This document shows positions 1 through 13,900 of a DNA stretch of 64,000 bases, piece after piece (within the stretch, counting starts at the first letter, position 1; each line of letters starts with the position of its first letter). A model generated the notes under the pieces. That model was not told the DNA's origin, did not search any database, and worked only from the letters and a program-made list of their open reading frames with translations. The position numbers were made by a program, and so were the translations under genes. The stretch is from positions 1,876,501-1,940,500 of the forward strand of contig CATNEN010000010.1 in assembly GCA_950097015.1 (NCBI GenBank). The letters are read 5' to 3'. The DNA comes from Macrostomum hystrix. Taxonomy: Eukaryota; Platyhelminthes; Macrostomidae.

Positions 1-1640
1 GTACAAACTTATAATTCAATGAACAGTTTATCAGATATCCTCCACCATAATAATTAAAATCCTTCACATCTGAATTCAGTTAGAGCCAGTTATACACATT
101 TGGAGTATGAAACATAAACAATAAAAAACTCATTTAACGAAAACCAAGTGAGCATTTCTGATGCGTCAAAAGGTCAATACACTCAAAAGGCAACTAGCTG
201 AGAAGCTTCAGATAAGTATAGTTAAATGCAGCTGTATATATATTAAAATACAGCTGCGAGCTGCATAAATAAAGTCTTACTTTAAAATATTTTTGTAGCA
301 ATTAAAATTTTTTTATTTCTACTTGCGCTCGAAATTTCTGTTTTTATGAAACGGTTGTCATTAAACACATTTTTTATTCATAATAACAAGTTGCAAATGA
401 TAAGATTCAAAGCTATATATTTAAAAAGTTTGAATTTTCTTATATAATCATTCCTTATTTCCAACAATATTTTTGTCGACATCGTCAAAAATAAGGGGAT
501 GTCTTAATATCTAATAAATCTATATAGACATATTAGATTGAATTACAGAAGCTATAAAATCATTATTGCTATGTCACAATACTGTAAGGAAGGACAAGTC
601 CTGAAATGAGATAATTTAGGGCGACATAAACCGATGCGTTGTCACTGTTGAACACTTGGCAAAAGCCTTAGAAACACAAAAGCAAGTTTAAAGAAGAACA
701 GCTACTATAAATGTATTAACTTGTTTTTATATAGTCGTTTATTATTGTAGTACTTCTAAAAGTTTTATACGAATAAATACTAAGGATAATATGTTTTGTT
801 TAAATAAGCATACTTTACCGTATACGTAACTCTGTAATCACATTTTAGCAACACATTGCTCACACGTCTAGGCTGTCTAGGCTTTTCGAATGAAAATTTT
901 GATCTAAGCTCGTATCTCAGCCGTGTAAATTTATCCTTACGTTTGAACTTAAGGATACACAAGCTACACACGCAAGAAAAGGTCCAATATTGTGTTTATA
1001 AAATCTTTTGGCACGTACGATGACTACTTCACCACACACTTTCTATGTATTCTTAAGTTGTCCTCGTGTTGGCGCTTGTACGTATATTCGATCTCATTTT
1101 TTTGTTTTACCAATGCATTTTTGTTTGCCTATATATTATATATTTTTTACTATTTTGCTTCTCTATTAAGCATACAGGAATAAAAAGGATTGAGATCTCG
1201 ATCGCACATTCAATCATTTCTCGTTCGCTACGATGCGCAAAAATTGCTTCAGTTTTTAGTAAATAGTCAGCAAAATCATAATAATTTAGCCATTACAAAC
1301 CTCATTTGGTTTAAGATGTTTTCTGTGATCCTGTTGGAGAATGAATAGTATGTAAAATATATACTGGTGCTCTTAAAGCTATAATTAAGATCATGGTCCA
1401 TTCGAAAAATCAGGGAATCTAATAAAGTTCTTTTGCACATTATTACTATATGGTCAAAATATTAATGCGTGTCGATCCAACCATTAACAATCAATCAAAG
1501 TTAAAAAGGCTCTATATCTACAAGGCTTGACCAATGGCAAATAAAACGTGCACTCCCCTCTCCCAACCTCTTCAGTTCCCTCGTACCCCTCTGTTCTTCG
1601 AGGCTGCACCCTACCAATGAAGCTGAAAACCTCACAGCAA
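1..1640. other. AT-rich intergenic sequence
   Basis: This stretch is AT-rich. The only open frames are short, low-complexity and without recognisable motifs. I see no gene, RNA gene or tandem repeat here. It lies upstream of the DxDGDGIPD-repeat gene and may hold its distal regulatory sequence. Confidence 0.6.
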
Positions 1641-1644
1641 AGCC

Positions 1645-1651
1645 TATATAT
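1645..1651 (+). promoter_or_regulatory. possible TATA box of the DxDGDGIPD-repeat gene
   Basis: TATATAT lies about 140 bp upstream of the first ATG at 1792. It would place transcription start near 1675 and give a 5' UTR of about 115 nt. Inferred from sequence and distance only; AT-rich DNA yields such matches by chance. Confidence 0.35.
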
Positions 1652-1791
1652 TGCCCTTCAAAGGCTTGGCTGACGAGAACCTTTATTGTCGAAAGTTGCT
1701 TGTGGTCTACTTTCTTCTATAGGTAGACCAAGGAGAAAGGCAGCTGTGACTGACGCAGGGTAAGATCGTCCTGAAACTGACGCAACAGAAG

Positions 1792-1999
1792 ATGGCGGCC
1801 ATGAAGCATCGCAGAGGAAATTCTCTGGTGGCCCCACTGTGCCTCTTGTTTCTTGGTAAGCGAAGTCATTGCGTAACAGAGGTTGTAAGGATTGAGACTT
1901 CGTGCACTTAATATTTAATTTTTTCCAGGAATAGCACTGATTTGCTGCTTTGCTGAAGCTGCGGAGAGCCATGGCGTGGCGGAGAACACAGACTCGCTC
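1792..1999 (+). other. exons 1-2: signal peptide
   Basis: Exon 1 (1792-1855) ends with donor gtaagc and exon 2 (1929-1999) ends with donor gtgagt; the intron is 73 bp. Spliced, they encode an N-terminus with basic residues (KHRRGN), a hydrophobic stretch ([17 protein letters not shown]), then FAEAAES, a likely signal peptidase site. This routes the repeat protein into the secretory pathway. Confidence 0.75.
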
Positions 2000-4900
2000 G
2001 TGAGTTGAGATTTCATTGCTGCTAGATTTAGAACTGAAACGAGCACTTTTGTTTTTCGATTGTTCAAATTTACGATCTGCCGTACTTGACAGATTGATTA
2101 AATACATGAAAAAAGCATCTATGAATGAGGGATGGTCATGTGCTCGTGTCGGGGATTCTGAATCCTAATCTTAATCCTGATGTCGGATGTCTGAATCTTT
2201 ATGTCAGGATGTCAGCATCCTGATGTCGGATGTCTGAATCTTAATGTCAGGATGTCAGCATCCTGATGTCTGATGTCTGTATCCTGATGTCGGATGTCTG
2301 TGTCATACTGTCAGGATGTCTTTATCCTGCTGTCTGGATGTCTTTGTCCTGCTGTCTGGATGTCTTTATCCTGCTGTCAGGATGTCTTTATCCTGATGTC
2401 TGGATGTTTTTATCCTGATGTCAGATCCTGTCTTGTTTCGGGAATGATGCATGTTTACATAAGACTACAGATACTATATTTACTAAACATAGTATCTGTG
2501 CATAAGACCGGTTAGTCAACTTTTTTCTTAACTTTCAAAGCCGATAAAGTTTCCTTAAACTGAGTGCACTTATCAGCGGAATCTGTAAAAAAGTACCATA
2601 GGACAGCCTAGTTTCTCATTGATTTCGCTTCCAGCTGACATATTCGAACGCTTTAAATATTTGTTTGAAATTGCGGTAAAAAGCCTCATATGCGGCAAGC
2701 TTGTTCTCCTAAACTAAAGCAGTGCTGCCCTAAGTCGCCTCTGACGTCAGCAGGAAGACAGACAAACAGAGGGCGGGTTGTTGCGTCGGCCTGCACGGAA
2801 TTTGCCGGCCCAGTCGGTTGCGTTGCTGCCGCGAGAGCTCTGTGAAAACGGCCCTCCCATTAGGTGCAGAGGAGAAGCTGCAGGAAGTCGGTAGAAGATT
2901 GGGTGAAGGATGGACGCTCAGAAAGCTGAGGCTCCGTGCGTGTTCGCACTCGAAAAGTGCGCCCTAATCACTGGGCTGACATAGCCCGCTTCCCCTTAGA
3001 TTTCCCCTACCTGCGCATGGACATGGCACAATGCGCACGAACCTTCTATCCCCTGCTCGCGAATCGATGCCTCCTTGAAATGACGCTACCGGGACGGAAC
3101 CATTTGGAACCAGCTGTTGGTCAGTTCACCACATTTCCTCTTATTAGCACCACCAGAGATATGATAGAAAAAAAATGTTAACGCAATCAAATTAAATCTT
3201 ATGGGTGTTCGTCTCAAGTCACAAAGTTACCCAAATTTGATGTTTTTGATGTTCCTCCGGCATTTTATTGGACTTTTCCAATGCAAATCCACGCGTACAA
3301 TCAAATGATTACTTGCAGAGAAAAAGAAGAAAAATATCAAACCAATAATTTTCAAATAACGATTGAATTGTCTCTGTGTCCCACATAATTTGCTCCAATT
3401 GGAAAAAATCGACAGAAAATTTTTTTGCGATCGACCAATCAGCACTCAGCTAGTCATTTAAGATCTAACCCACCTTACTCCACACAGGCTTCGTCAACCG
3501 GCGGGCGGCGCCGCCTACTACAGGAGGCCGAGGAGGAGGAGGAAGAAGAGACGGAGGAGGAGGAGGAGGATGCTCCTGCCGAGGCTTCCGAAGATGAGGC
3601 GGACGATGAAGCTGGGGCTGCTGACGATGCGGCAGGTAAAAAATCTGATTTGGCCATTAGGTACAAACGTGTCGGTTTATTGTTGTGTAGATCAAAGTTC
3701 TCCCCCACGAGACTTATTGCACAAATTATTTTCATTCATCGCCATTGTCATCCACTAGCTGATCGCACTAACTTGCGCGTTTACTAAAGCGTTTAACTTC
3801 TGTTCCTTAATCAGTTTTGTTTATTTAGTCCTGTGCACCGGAGTTCAGATGAAAACACAAAAAACACTTTAGGCTTTAAAATCATTTGGCTTAAGAATGT
3901 GAATGGAGAAAACATAAATGTGAATTATCACCGGCTAAAAGTACTAAAGGATGTAAAAATATAGTACAATTCTGCAAATATGACCTACTATTGGCCTTGA
4001 AATTCAATCTTGTCAGGATACATTCAGCATCATTGCTTCTCTAGCCCTGTTAAAACAACTTACTTATTAAAGCGGCCAATTAGTAGTTTCAATCGTACCG
4101 AAGCGAAAGATCAATCGCGAATGTTAAGAACCACCCAGAACACTCCGTCACTCGCCAACTGTAAGACACCGCCACGTCCGACGAAGACTCTGACGATGCC
4201 GACGATGAGACTGGAAACGACGGTCGGAGACGAAGGCGCCGAAAGGGACGCGGCCGGCCACAGCCACCGACGATGCACGTCGAAAGCGAAGCGGCAGAGC
4301 AGCCGATGGTACTGAGTGAGGATCCTAACGATCACGACTGTGATGGAATTCCCGACGACCAGGACGAGGACATTGACAATGACGGTCTGCTTGACAGGAC
4401 TCAGGATTCCGACTGGGATGGCGAGACCAATCAAAATGACGACGATGACGATAATGATGGCATCCCGGATGTAGAAGATCCCGACGCTAACGGCGATGGC
4501 ATCCCAGACTGTCGAGAAGACACATCCGATAATCAGAACCGCCTGCGCTACAGGAACCGCAAGAAGGAGGGCGACGCAGACAACGATGGCATCCCGGATT
4601 ATCTGGACCTCGATGATGACGGAGACGGAATCCCGGATGTGCTGGAAGACTCGGATGGGGATGGTATACCGGATCTATTGGATACTAGCAAGTACGACGC
4701 GACTGGTGAGTGCTGGGAATCTTAGGAATATCATTTTTAAAACATTTAGTATAGGTTCAGCAATTCACAGTTAGAAAAATGGGAATATTTATCGAGTCAA
4801 ACAATTTTTTTTGTTTTTGCATCAGCTAGCGTGCCAGTTAAGTGATAGTTATCACAATGACACAGTTTTTTGTTTTAATTTTGATTCAGACGGACCCGAA

Positions 4901-7900
4901 GTTGAAGATTTGATCGCCGACCTCGAAGAGATGGGTTGGTACGATCGCGACTGCGACGGCATACCAGACTTTCTGGATCCGGATGATGACAACGACGGCT
5001 TCCTAGACAACAAGCAGGACAGCGACAATGACGGAATCCTTAACGAATGGGACGATGACGATGATAACGATGGCATTCCCGACTGGGAGGATGAAGATTC
5101 CAACGGCGATGGAAAGCCAGAGTGCGTCCTGCGTGACTCCGACGGCGACGGCATCCCAGATCATATCGACACAGACGACGATAATGATGGAATTCCCGAC
5201 CTAAAAGATCCGAACCACCCACTGTACAACTTCTTCAAGGACTCCGACGGAGATGGCATTCCGGACTCCATTGACAATGATGATGACAATGACGGAATTC
5301 CAGGTATCATTGTAGCGAATTATGAAAACCAAATACTAGAGCGTCAACGATTCACGCACACGGTTCATGAAGCCGGAAATTTCTAGTTCTTTAGCTAACC
5401 TCCCATTGCTATTTCCTCTCGGCACTTCCCAATCCGCTAGTCGAGTCAGCATTCGTTGGTATTCTCTGTGCCCGGGTTTCAAAACTGAACAAGGAATTAG
5501 AAGGGAGTGGGGCGGAGAAATGGTGGGGAGAAGTGCTGCATGGGAAGGTCAAAAAAACCTACAGAAGTAGCTGCTGGTCTAAGGAAAGTGAGTGAAATTT
5601 TTGGGGCAGTGTGGGGTAGCGGGAGCAGCAGAAAGCCATTGTGCACCCTCTGGCCTTCGATTCTATTCGAAAGGTCGCCTCTCCATCTGCCACCCCACTC
5701 CCTCTGCATTTGCTGGGGAAAGCCGGGGTCCATTTCCGGGGTCTGCTGGCATCGGACGCATCGATCGAAGATGCGTAAACTACCTTGTACATTCCCTGGT
5801 TCTGCCTAGCTTTCTATCGAATGCGAAGCCTTTGTCTCTTTGCCTTTGATTTTTTATTAAAATGCCATCCTTTCTACTTTCCACGATGTTAGTAGGCGTT
5901 CTGTTTCTTGAACCAGAATTTCCATAAATTCACAAATTTTGCAAACGCTTTATTCTAAAAAATAAATATATTGAACAGCTTCAAAATGATTATATTTTTG
6001 CCTCTCTGCAGATCATGTGGATGCTGACTCTGACGGTGACGGACAAGCCGATCTGTTCCCAGACAGAGATGGTGATGGCATTCCGGACAACATTGACGAC
6101 GACATGAACAACGACGGAATTCCGGACCACCTGCAGGATCACGACTGCGACGGAATCCCTGACATCATAGACCCAGACGATGATAACGATGGCTATCTGG
6201 ACAACAAGCAGGACAGCGATAATGATGGCGTTCTTAACGAATGGGACGACGACGATGATAACGACGGCATTCCAGACAAAGATGACGAAGACTCCAACGG
6301 CGATGGCATCATTGACTGTGTGCCACGAGACAGTGACGGTGATGGAGTTCCCGACCATCTGGACGATGACGATGACAACGATGGCGTGCCTGATCATCTG
6401 GACCCAGACTCAATGTCCTTCCTGCTGTACAAAAACTTGGACGCAGTGGATGCTTTGCCAGGTGAGATACTCACTCAGTTTTGGGAGCTCCTGTGCTTGA
6501 TAAGCGCTATTGCTATTAACGGAGAGAGAATGCGCGCGCTTTCGTAGTCTGTTCCGTAGATGTGTCGCAAACTTTGTCTCTGATATAGTCCACCCCTGTA
6601 GAATGTAGACTTTTACCGACGGCTTCCTCAAATGGCGTGTACTCTCTTAACCCTGATACCTGAGGTAAAAACTAATATTTTTAGTTATGAGCATTCTTTT
6701 CGAGAATTATTTGCAAGCAACTAGTTAAAAAAATCTTGCGCGATATTGGAGCCCTTTGTGTTCTCCGATTCTAGTTATAAACTTAGTTAAAACCAAGAGG
6801 ATTTTCATCCTAGATTCAAGCAATAGTCTGGTTCATTTTGCACTATATGCTTGACAAGATACTCTGCGCCATATCTAAACCGTAAAATGCTTTTTACGTA
6901 TACTACTGTCACCAACTTAACAGTAGCGTGTAGCTGCTTGTGCTATTTAGATCCCACTTTCTCGCTTTTCATTATTTTTACCCTTGAGCCTAAAGTCCAT
7001 CCCGGTTTACTCTGGAGGATAATGTGGGTATCATCCCATCAAGCAACCCTACTACGAGTAGATGAGTTGTAAACAACTTTTGTTTTAGTACAAGTTGTAA
7101 AAGTATTAGAACAAACTCTCGATGTACGCCTCTCCCAAACTCGCGCCTTCTGGTCCCATCTTTGCAGAGCACATGTTGATTAGGAAATTGCAGAAAAAAA
7201 TGAGCTACTACTCGTTGCGGTATCCGGAGGGACTGCCGCCTCCCGAGACCGGGGACTCAAGCGTGCTCAATGGTTGGTCTCCAGTCTCCGTTTCCCTCTG
7301 CATTCCTCTAAGTTGTGAATTTGTTTCTCATAGTCGATGGCTGATGCATATTCCTTTTAATTTTTTGATATCTCACTTTTTTGTTTTTCTTAATTTGTGT
7401 TTGGACTTCATACATAAAGCAGGAAAATGACTGGCTACATTTCGAAAGACAATCTTTCTTTTTTAAAGAAAGATTCGGTTTCACATTATGTTTGTTGAAA
7501 TGAGGGCATGATCGAGAAAAAAACGACTTCTAGGTTGCAGACTTGCAGGGCGTGAAATTCAGTTCAATTTTGCTTTGTGTCCGCTGACAGCGAAAACTAC
7601 TGATTTTTTTCCGATGGTGCTAAATTTAAAGAATAAGCTTATGTGGGCTAAGATGCTTGTGAAAGATTTTCAAGGTCAAGGTCAGGAGTCACGTGCTGCT
7701 TGAGAGCTTTTTTATAAAACTTTTCGCTTCATTTCAGCAGCTCGGGTCTGTTTACAGTTTATGCGTTCTAAACGATAATCGTTGCACTTTTGAGAGTCAG
7801 GGCGTGTGAAGCGAAAAGGGAGTTGAGATAGTTAATAAAACCGGGTGAAGGCTCAAATTTGCGGGGTTGGTGTTGTGTTAAGGCAAGATAAGGAGTGTGA

Positions 7901-10900
7901 AGTGTGCCACAAAGGGTGAGAAAATAAGGCTTGAGTGGTAAGAAATGGACCAATCAGAATACGGCTAGCGAGAGAGCCAGAAAGAGTTAGAACAGAAGGT
8001 GCCTGATGATGCATGCGAGCTAAGGGTGGGGTGTGAAGTGGACAGACACGAAGATTAAATTGCAGATGCGCAATAAAGAAACACGAGAAGGCCGCGATAG
8101 CTCGTAACCATAAATGTGAGCATAAAATATTTGCACCCTGTCCTTAGCTGCACTAGAGCTTAACTGTTGGCTTTCATGGTATTTATTCCCGAAGTTCGTC
8201 CTGAAAGGAAAGCTAGCTTTCTACAAGCAAAAGTACCCGCCTTCAAATGCTTTTTTCTGTTCAATCAGCGCATATACAATCTCATGCGTCTTGCAGTAGT
8301 TAGTCCGCTTGCTTTTATTTGTTTCATTTAGTTGCTTTCAACCGCCTGTCAGCATCATACCATGGGGGCTGTGTCCAATAAGTAGTGGGAATTTTCAACG
8401 TAGCTCATAATCGGATTTAGACACATTAAATTCCTATACGTTTTATGAAAGCGGATTTATGTATCTCTGTAATACTTAATTTTGCTATTATCTTCTGGCA
8501 TTCAAAAGTTATGAACAATTTAGTGCAGTTCCCCTGGGTACAACTTACAGAAACTTTAACAAGTAGTCATAGACAAGAAACATGACAACAAAACTATCAG
8601 TCGTAATCCCATTGAAGTTCATCTTAACGTCAACTCAAATGTCCTTTTCGTCAGGGATGGAGACCTTCTCCACGTAGTCGCCTTTGCAGCTGATGCACTT
8701 CTCCCAGCGATCGAGTGCGCAACGAATCAATTGCATAAGCGTATGCAATCGTGAATGGGAATCGCAAAAACAAGGATGCGCCGAACCTCTTCTTCAAGGC
8801 AGTGACGATTCGCGTAGACTTTGCCTCGAAGCAGCTCCTTCAGTCTCGGAAAAAGACAAAAGTCTGCTGGCGCCAAGTCAGGGGAGTAGGGTGGGTGAGG
8901 CAGGAGTTCAAACTTCATGCCCTGAATTGCCTCCACTGTCTTTGAAGCCGTGTGCGGTCGGGCATTGTCGTGGTGGAGAACTGAGGGCTTGATTCCACTG
9001 CGCCGTTTTTTGTGGATGTCAGCCTTGAGCTTCTTCAGAGACAAGATGTAGCGCTCCGCATTGACAGTTGTGTTTGGCTCTAGGAAATCGATTGTCAAGG
9101 GGAGCGTCTTCATCAAGCAGATCCAAAATGCGATCGTTAAGAGTCTTGGATGCGGGCATCCTTGGCCGACCAGATTTTGGCAATGCCGCCACATTGGTTC
9201 GACCGGCCTGAAACTCCTCAATCCACCGGTAAACTGTGCTTTTGCTTACTGCGTGTTGTCCATGAATGCGCTGCAGGTTGCTCACAATCTCGGACCCATT
9301 GTGTCCCATGCTCCACAGAGTGAAAATAGCATGGTGCTGTCCCTCTTTCGAGTGGATGTCGGACATGTTTGCACAATCGTCGGATGCTTCAAATGCGCAA
9401 GTTCACAAATGCTTGGCTGAGCTGGCTTGCATCTAAAGCTTGAGATTGCCTGGCTTTGGTGATGCTTGCATGAGCATAGTTCTCATGTTGAGCCCATAGA
9501 CATGCTCAAGCATTTCTGTAGGCATCATCGCGCAAACGTAATGCAGTACAAAGTACAAAGCAAGACTTTCTTTATTGAAAACCTTCAAAATGTCATATTC
9601 TGTAAGTCGTACCCTGGGGAACTGAACTAAATGGCTCATAACTTTTGAATGCCAGAAGATATTGGCAAAATAAAAAAATAATGCATAGATCGATAAATCC
9701 GCTTTCAAGAAAAGTTAACGAAATTAATGCATCTGAATCCAACTATGAGCTACGTTGAAAATTCCCACCACTTTTTGGACACCCCTCGTACATTGTTTGG
9801 ACAATAATTTTCATTTGCTGAGTTACAGGGACGTAAAACCGAGTGGGATCCTTCCATCTTTCTACGAGTAACGACCAAAAACGATTTAGCCAATCAGAAT
9901 TTAAAGGCCGATTTCTCGGGACTAACGTTAGAACTTGAGTACGAAGTAGGACGCAGGTCAAGCATGCCCTTAAATAGTTTAAAAACGATTGCGTCTGTTG
10001 AAAATCTATTTTTAAAGCTTTTTGAACCCAGCGAAATAAAAACTGCTGATAATGGTTAAGTCTGCTGTTATAATGATCTTCACCATCCCGCACCATTTCA
10101 GCCGTGTTCGTGTCAGGTAAAATCGAGTGGTTGAGCATATTTTCTATTTTTTTATATTTTTATTTCTATTAGTTTAGCCCAAAATTATTTACAAAAACTA
10201 AAATTATCACTTGCAGTAAATTTTATAGTTTCACCCTAGTTAACATGGACAGTGAGACCTGATGCTTTAACATAAAATATTTATCGTGAATTTCATTTAC
10301 TTTTTTATTTCACTAGCTGCTCAGTAAATTAATGGAATATAGGTGCACAGGACTGGTGTGTGCTCATGTCACCTGTCAGCAAGCTAGCTGAGCACATCAA
10401 TTAATAAGCAGTTCCCCTATTATTTTATTCCTTGACTTATTTACAGTACTAACCAGTTTTTAATTTGACTACTCTCGGCTACCATGTCGATTGTTTACAT
10501 AAAACTAGTTTCTCCTTTCCAAAGCAAATAATAGAATATAATTTTTTGTTTAAATGGGAACAATGCTATTTTTTAGAGCATTTGAAGGAACTTTCAGAAA
10601 TGATTGGTGCTAGACACAACTGCATTGCATAACCATTAGAATGCTAAACGACCCCACCCCAATGCGTTGCTGTCTGTTGGGCCTTTCATTTACAACTGAC
10701 AGGATTTAAAATACGAAAGGAGGTTGAAATGCAAGTCTAGAAAGTCAGCTATTTAACTCTTACCTCATGCTAAACTGGCGTCTGATTCGAGTTCAATGTC
10801 TTACCTGCGAATGATGACAAGGGACAATAATAACATTTTCGTACAAAAATGAGCGCTCTTACAAAAATATATTTTTCACCTGGTGATTTACTTATCCAAC

Positions 10901-13900
10901 TTTTTCACGTAGGAGAAAAAAACTTAGAGACTCGATCCCACAGCGCACCTTGAAACTTTCTCAAATCCCGCAGCTGACGAAGCGCGCGCCAACGCCAACA
11001 ACGAGGCGAACCTCGGTGACCCCGGTGATAGGGACTGCGATGGCATCCCAGACGAGGAGGACGAGGATAATGACAACGATGGCAAGCTGGACCGAACACA
11101 AGACTCCGACTGGGACGGCCAGCTGAACCACGTCGACGAGGATGATGACAACGATGGTTAGTTGTTGTCGTGTGCTGTGTGACTATGAGCCATTGTCATG
11201 TGCTGTGTGACTATGAGTTAATGTTGTGTGCTGGGTGACTATGAGCCATTGTCGTGTGCTATGTGACTATGAGCCATTGTCGTGTGCTATGTGACTATGA
11301 GCCATTGTCGTGTGCTATGTGACTATGAGCCATTGTCGTGCGCTGTGTGACTATGAGCCATTGTCGTGCGCTGTGTGACTATGAGCCATTGTCGTGCGCT
11401 GTGTGACTATTGGTTTATGGTTTTCTGGTATTAAAGTTTGCACGCCATCTCGCAGGAATCCCTGACGAGCGTGATCCTGACGCCAACGGTGACGGTGTGC
11501 CAGACTGCCGACGGGACGAGTCGATCCTGTACAAGGTGGTCCGTTCCGGCAAGGGCAAGGTCAAGAAGGTGCTGATCTCGCGCAAGGAGACTGAGGAGGA
11601 GCAGGAGCTCATCGAGGCCAAGAAGTCCCAGGTGGCAGCGCACGAGATACACAAGAAGGGCCTCGGCAACCGCATCAAAGACCCGATGATGCACACCAAG
11701 ATTAAGTTGAACAAGAAGAAGCCCGAGGAGGCTGCGGCTGAAGCTCCAGTTGAGACGCACACTAAAGGAGCGGATAAGAAGAAGAATGCAGCCTCAACTG
11801 AGACCAAAAAAGCCGACGTGAAGAGCAAGCAGCCAGAGAAAAAGGAGACCAAGAAGAATGCAAAGAAAGACGAGAGAAAAGCACCTGTCGCGCCGAAGAA
11901 GCCAACGGTCAACTCGCCTCCAGCGGCCAAACCGACAGTCAAGAAGACGACGCCACCACCTGCGCCCCCGCCGCCGACACCGAAGACTGTCAAGCCGACA
12001 ACGAAGAAGCCAGAGGCGCCGGCGTCAAAGAAAACTGCTCCAGCAACCCCTCCTCCAGCAGCGGCCAAGAAGCCCGCTGCTGCTAAAAAGGCGCCACCGC
12101 CACCGCCACCGCCAGCACCAGCTACGAAGAAGACAGCCAAACCAGCGAAAGCAGCGCCGCCACCGCCGCCACCACCGCCGCCGCCACCGCCGCCTGCCGC
12201 AAAGAAAACGGCAGCAAAGGAAGCCAAGAAGCCGACGGTTGCGCCACCTAAAAAGGTGGCCCCAGCAAAGCCCGCCGCAAAGCAAGAAAAGGTCGAGAAG
12301 AAGCCGCAGACCCGAAAGCTCAAATCACTGGCCGATGATCACGACTGCGATGGAGTGCCAGATGATATCGATGTCGACATTGACAATGACGGCTATATCG
12401 ACCGCACTCAAGATAGCGACATGGACGGTGTGATGAATCACGTGGACGAGGACGATGACAATGACGGTATCCCGGACTCGGAGGATCCCGATAGAAATGG
12501 AGACGGTATTCCGGACTGCAGGTCTGAGTTTAAGCAGATCCAGGACACCGTGACGAGGATGCGCGGCCAGCCAGCTCAAGGCGAGAGCGTCGGCGCCATC
12601 AGAGAGTCCCGCAGCAGCGGCGGTGGCGTTAGCGGCGGCGGAAGCTGGTTCGGTGTCGAGGCTGCGGACGACAAAGCAATTAGGGAGGCTCAGAAGCAGA
12701 AGAAAAAGCTAATAAAGGAGGCAGAGGCCCCTGCGGCCAAGCCCAGTGGCAAGACAGTCAAGAAGACGTCTCCACCTCCACCCCCGCCACCACCCAAGGC
12801 CACCAAAAAGCCTGTTGCTGCTGAGGCTACCCCTGACTCCGATGGTGACGGCATCCCGGACCACCTTGAAGGTGATAGCGACGGGGATGGAATCCCCGAT
12901 TATTTGGAGGACGAGGACGGCGACGGCATCCCCGGTATGATTTCTAATGAGTGCGGTGCTTTTACTTTGCTTTCAGCTCGCAACGAAATTGAAATTGATC
13001 TGCCTGCTTTTTTGCCATGGCTACCTCTAGATCGCACAGTAGACTTCCTTCCTTTAGATCTTGCTCATTCCCAAACCTTGTAGCTCATTGTGACGAAAAT
13101 ATTTTGTTACCAAGCAAATCCGCATTCAACTGGAAATATTTTGAGAAACTTTTTAGCGACAGCCAGCTACTCAGTATCCCGTCCCCTGGCCCATGGGATT
13201 CGGGTGGTGGGAACGAAAATTCTCGACTTCCGCCGCTGATGTCAAATTGTTCATTAGACCACCTGGAGGGCGATAGCGACGGTGACGGTGTGCCGGATTA
13301 CTTGGAGGACGATGATGGCGACGGAATACCGAGTGAGTTCGGGCTGGATGTTGGGCGTATTTTCTGATCACAGCGGCTGCATTTTTCTAACTGGAAATGA
13401 CAAAAAATATTCGATTTCTCTGAAATTTGAAGACTATCTCGAAGGCGACTCAGATGGTGACGGAATCCCGGATTATCTAGAAAAGGACTCCGATGGAGAT
13501 GGCATCCCAGATCATCTGGACAAAGACTCTGACGGCGATGGCATTCCTGATCATCTACAAAAGGACTCCGATGGAGATGGCATCCCAGATCATCTGGACA
13601 AAGACTCTGACGGCGATGGCATTCCTGATCATCTACAAAAGGACTCCGATGGAGATGGCATCCCAGATCATCTGGACAAAGACTCTGACGGCGATGGCAT
13701 TCCTGATCATCTACAAAAGGACTCCGATGGAGATGGCATCCCAGATCATCTGGACAAAGACTCTGACGGCGATGGCATTCCTGATCATCTTGAAGATTCC
13801 GACGGTGATGGAATCCCAGATCATCTGGACAAAGACTCTGACGGCGATGGCATTCCTGATCATCTTGAAGATTCCGACGGGGATGAAATCCCAGATCATC

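Noticed and set aside
11415-12323. 302-codon minus-strand frame, Gly/Ala-rich
   Set aside because: It is the antisense shadow of the Lys/Pro-rich linker of exon 9, whose plus-strand frame is joined to conserved repeat modules.
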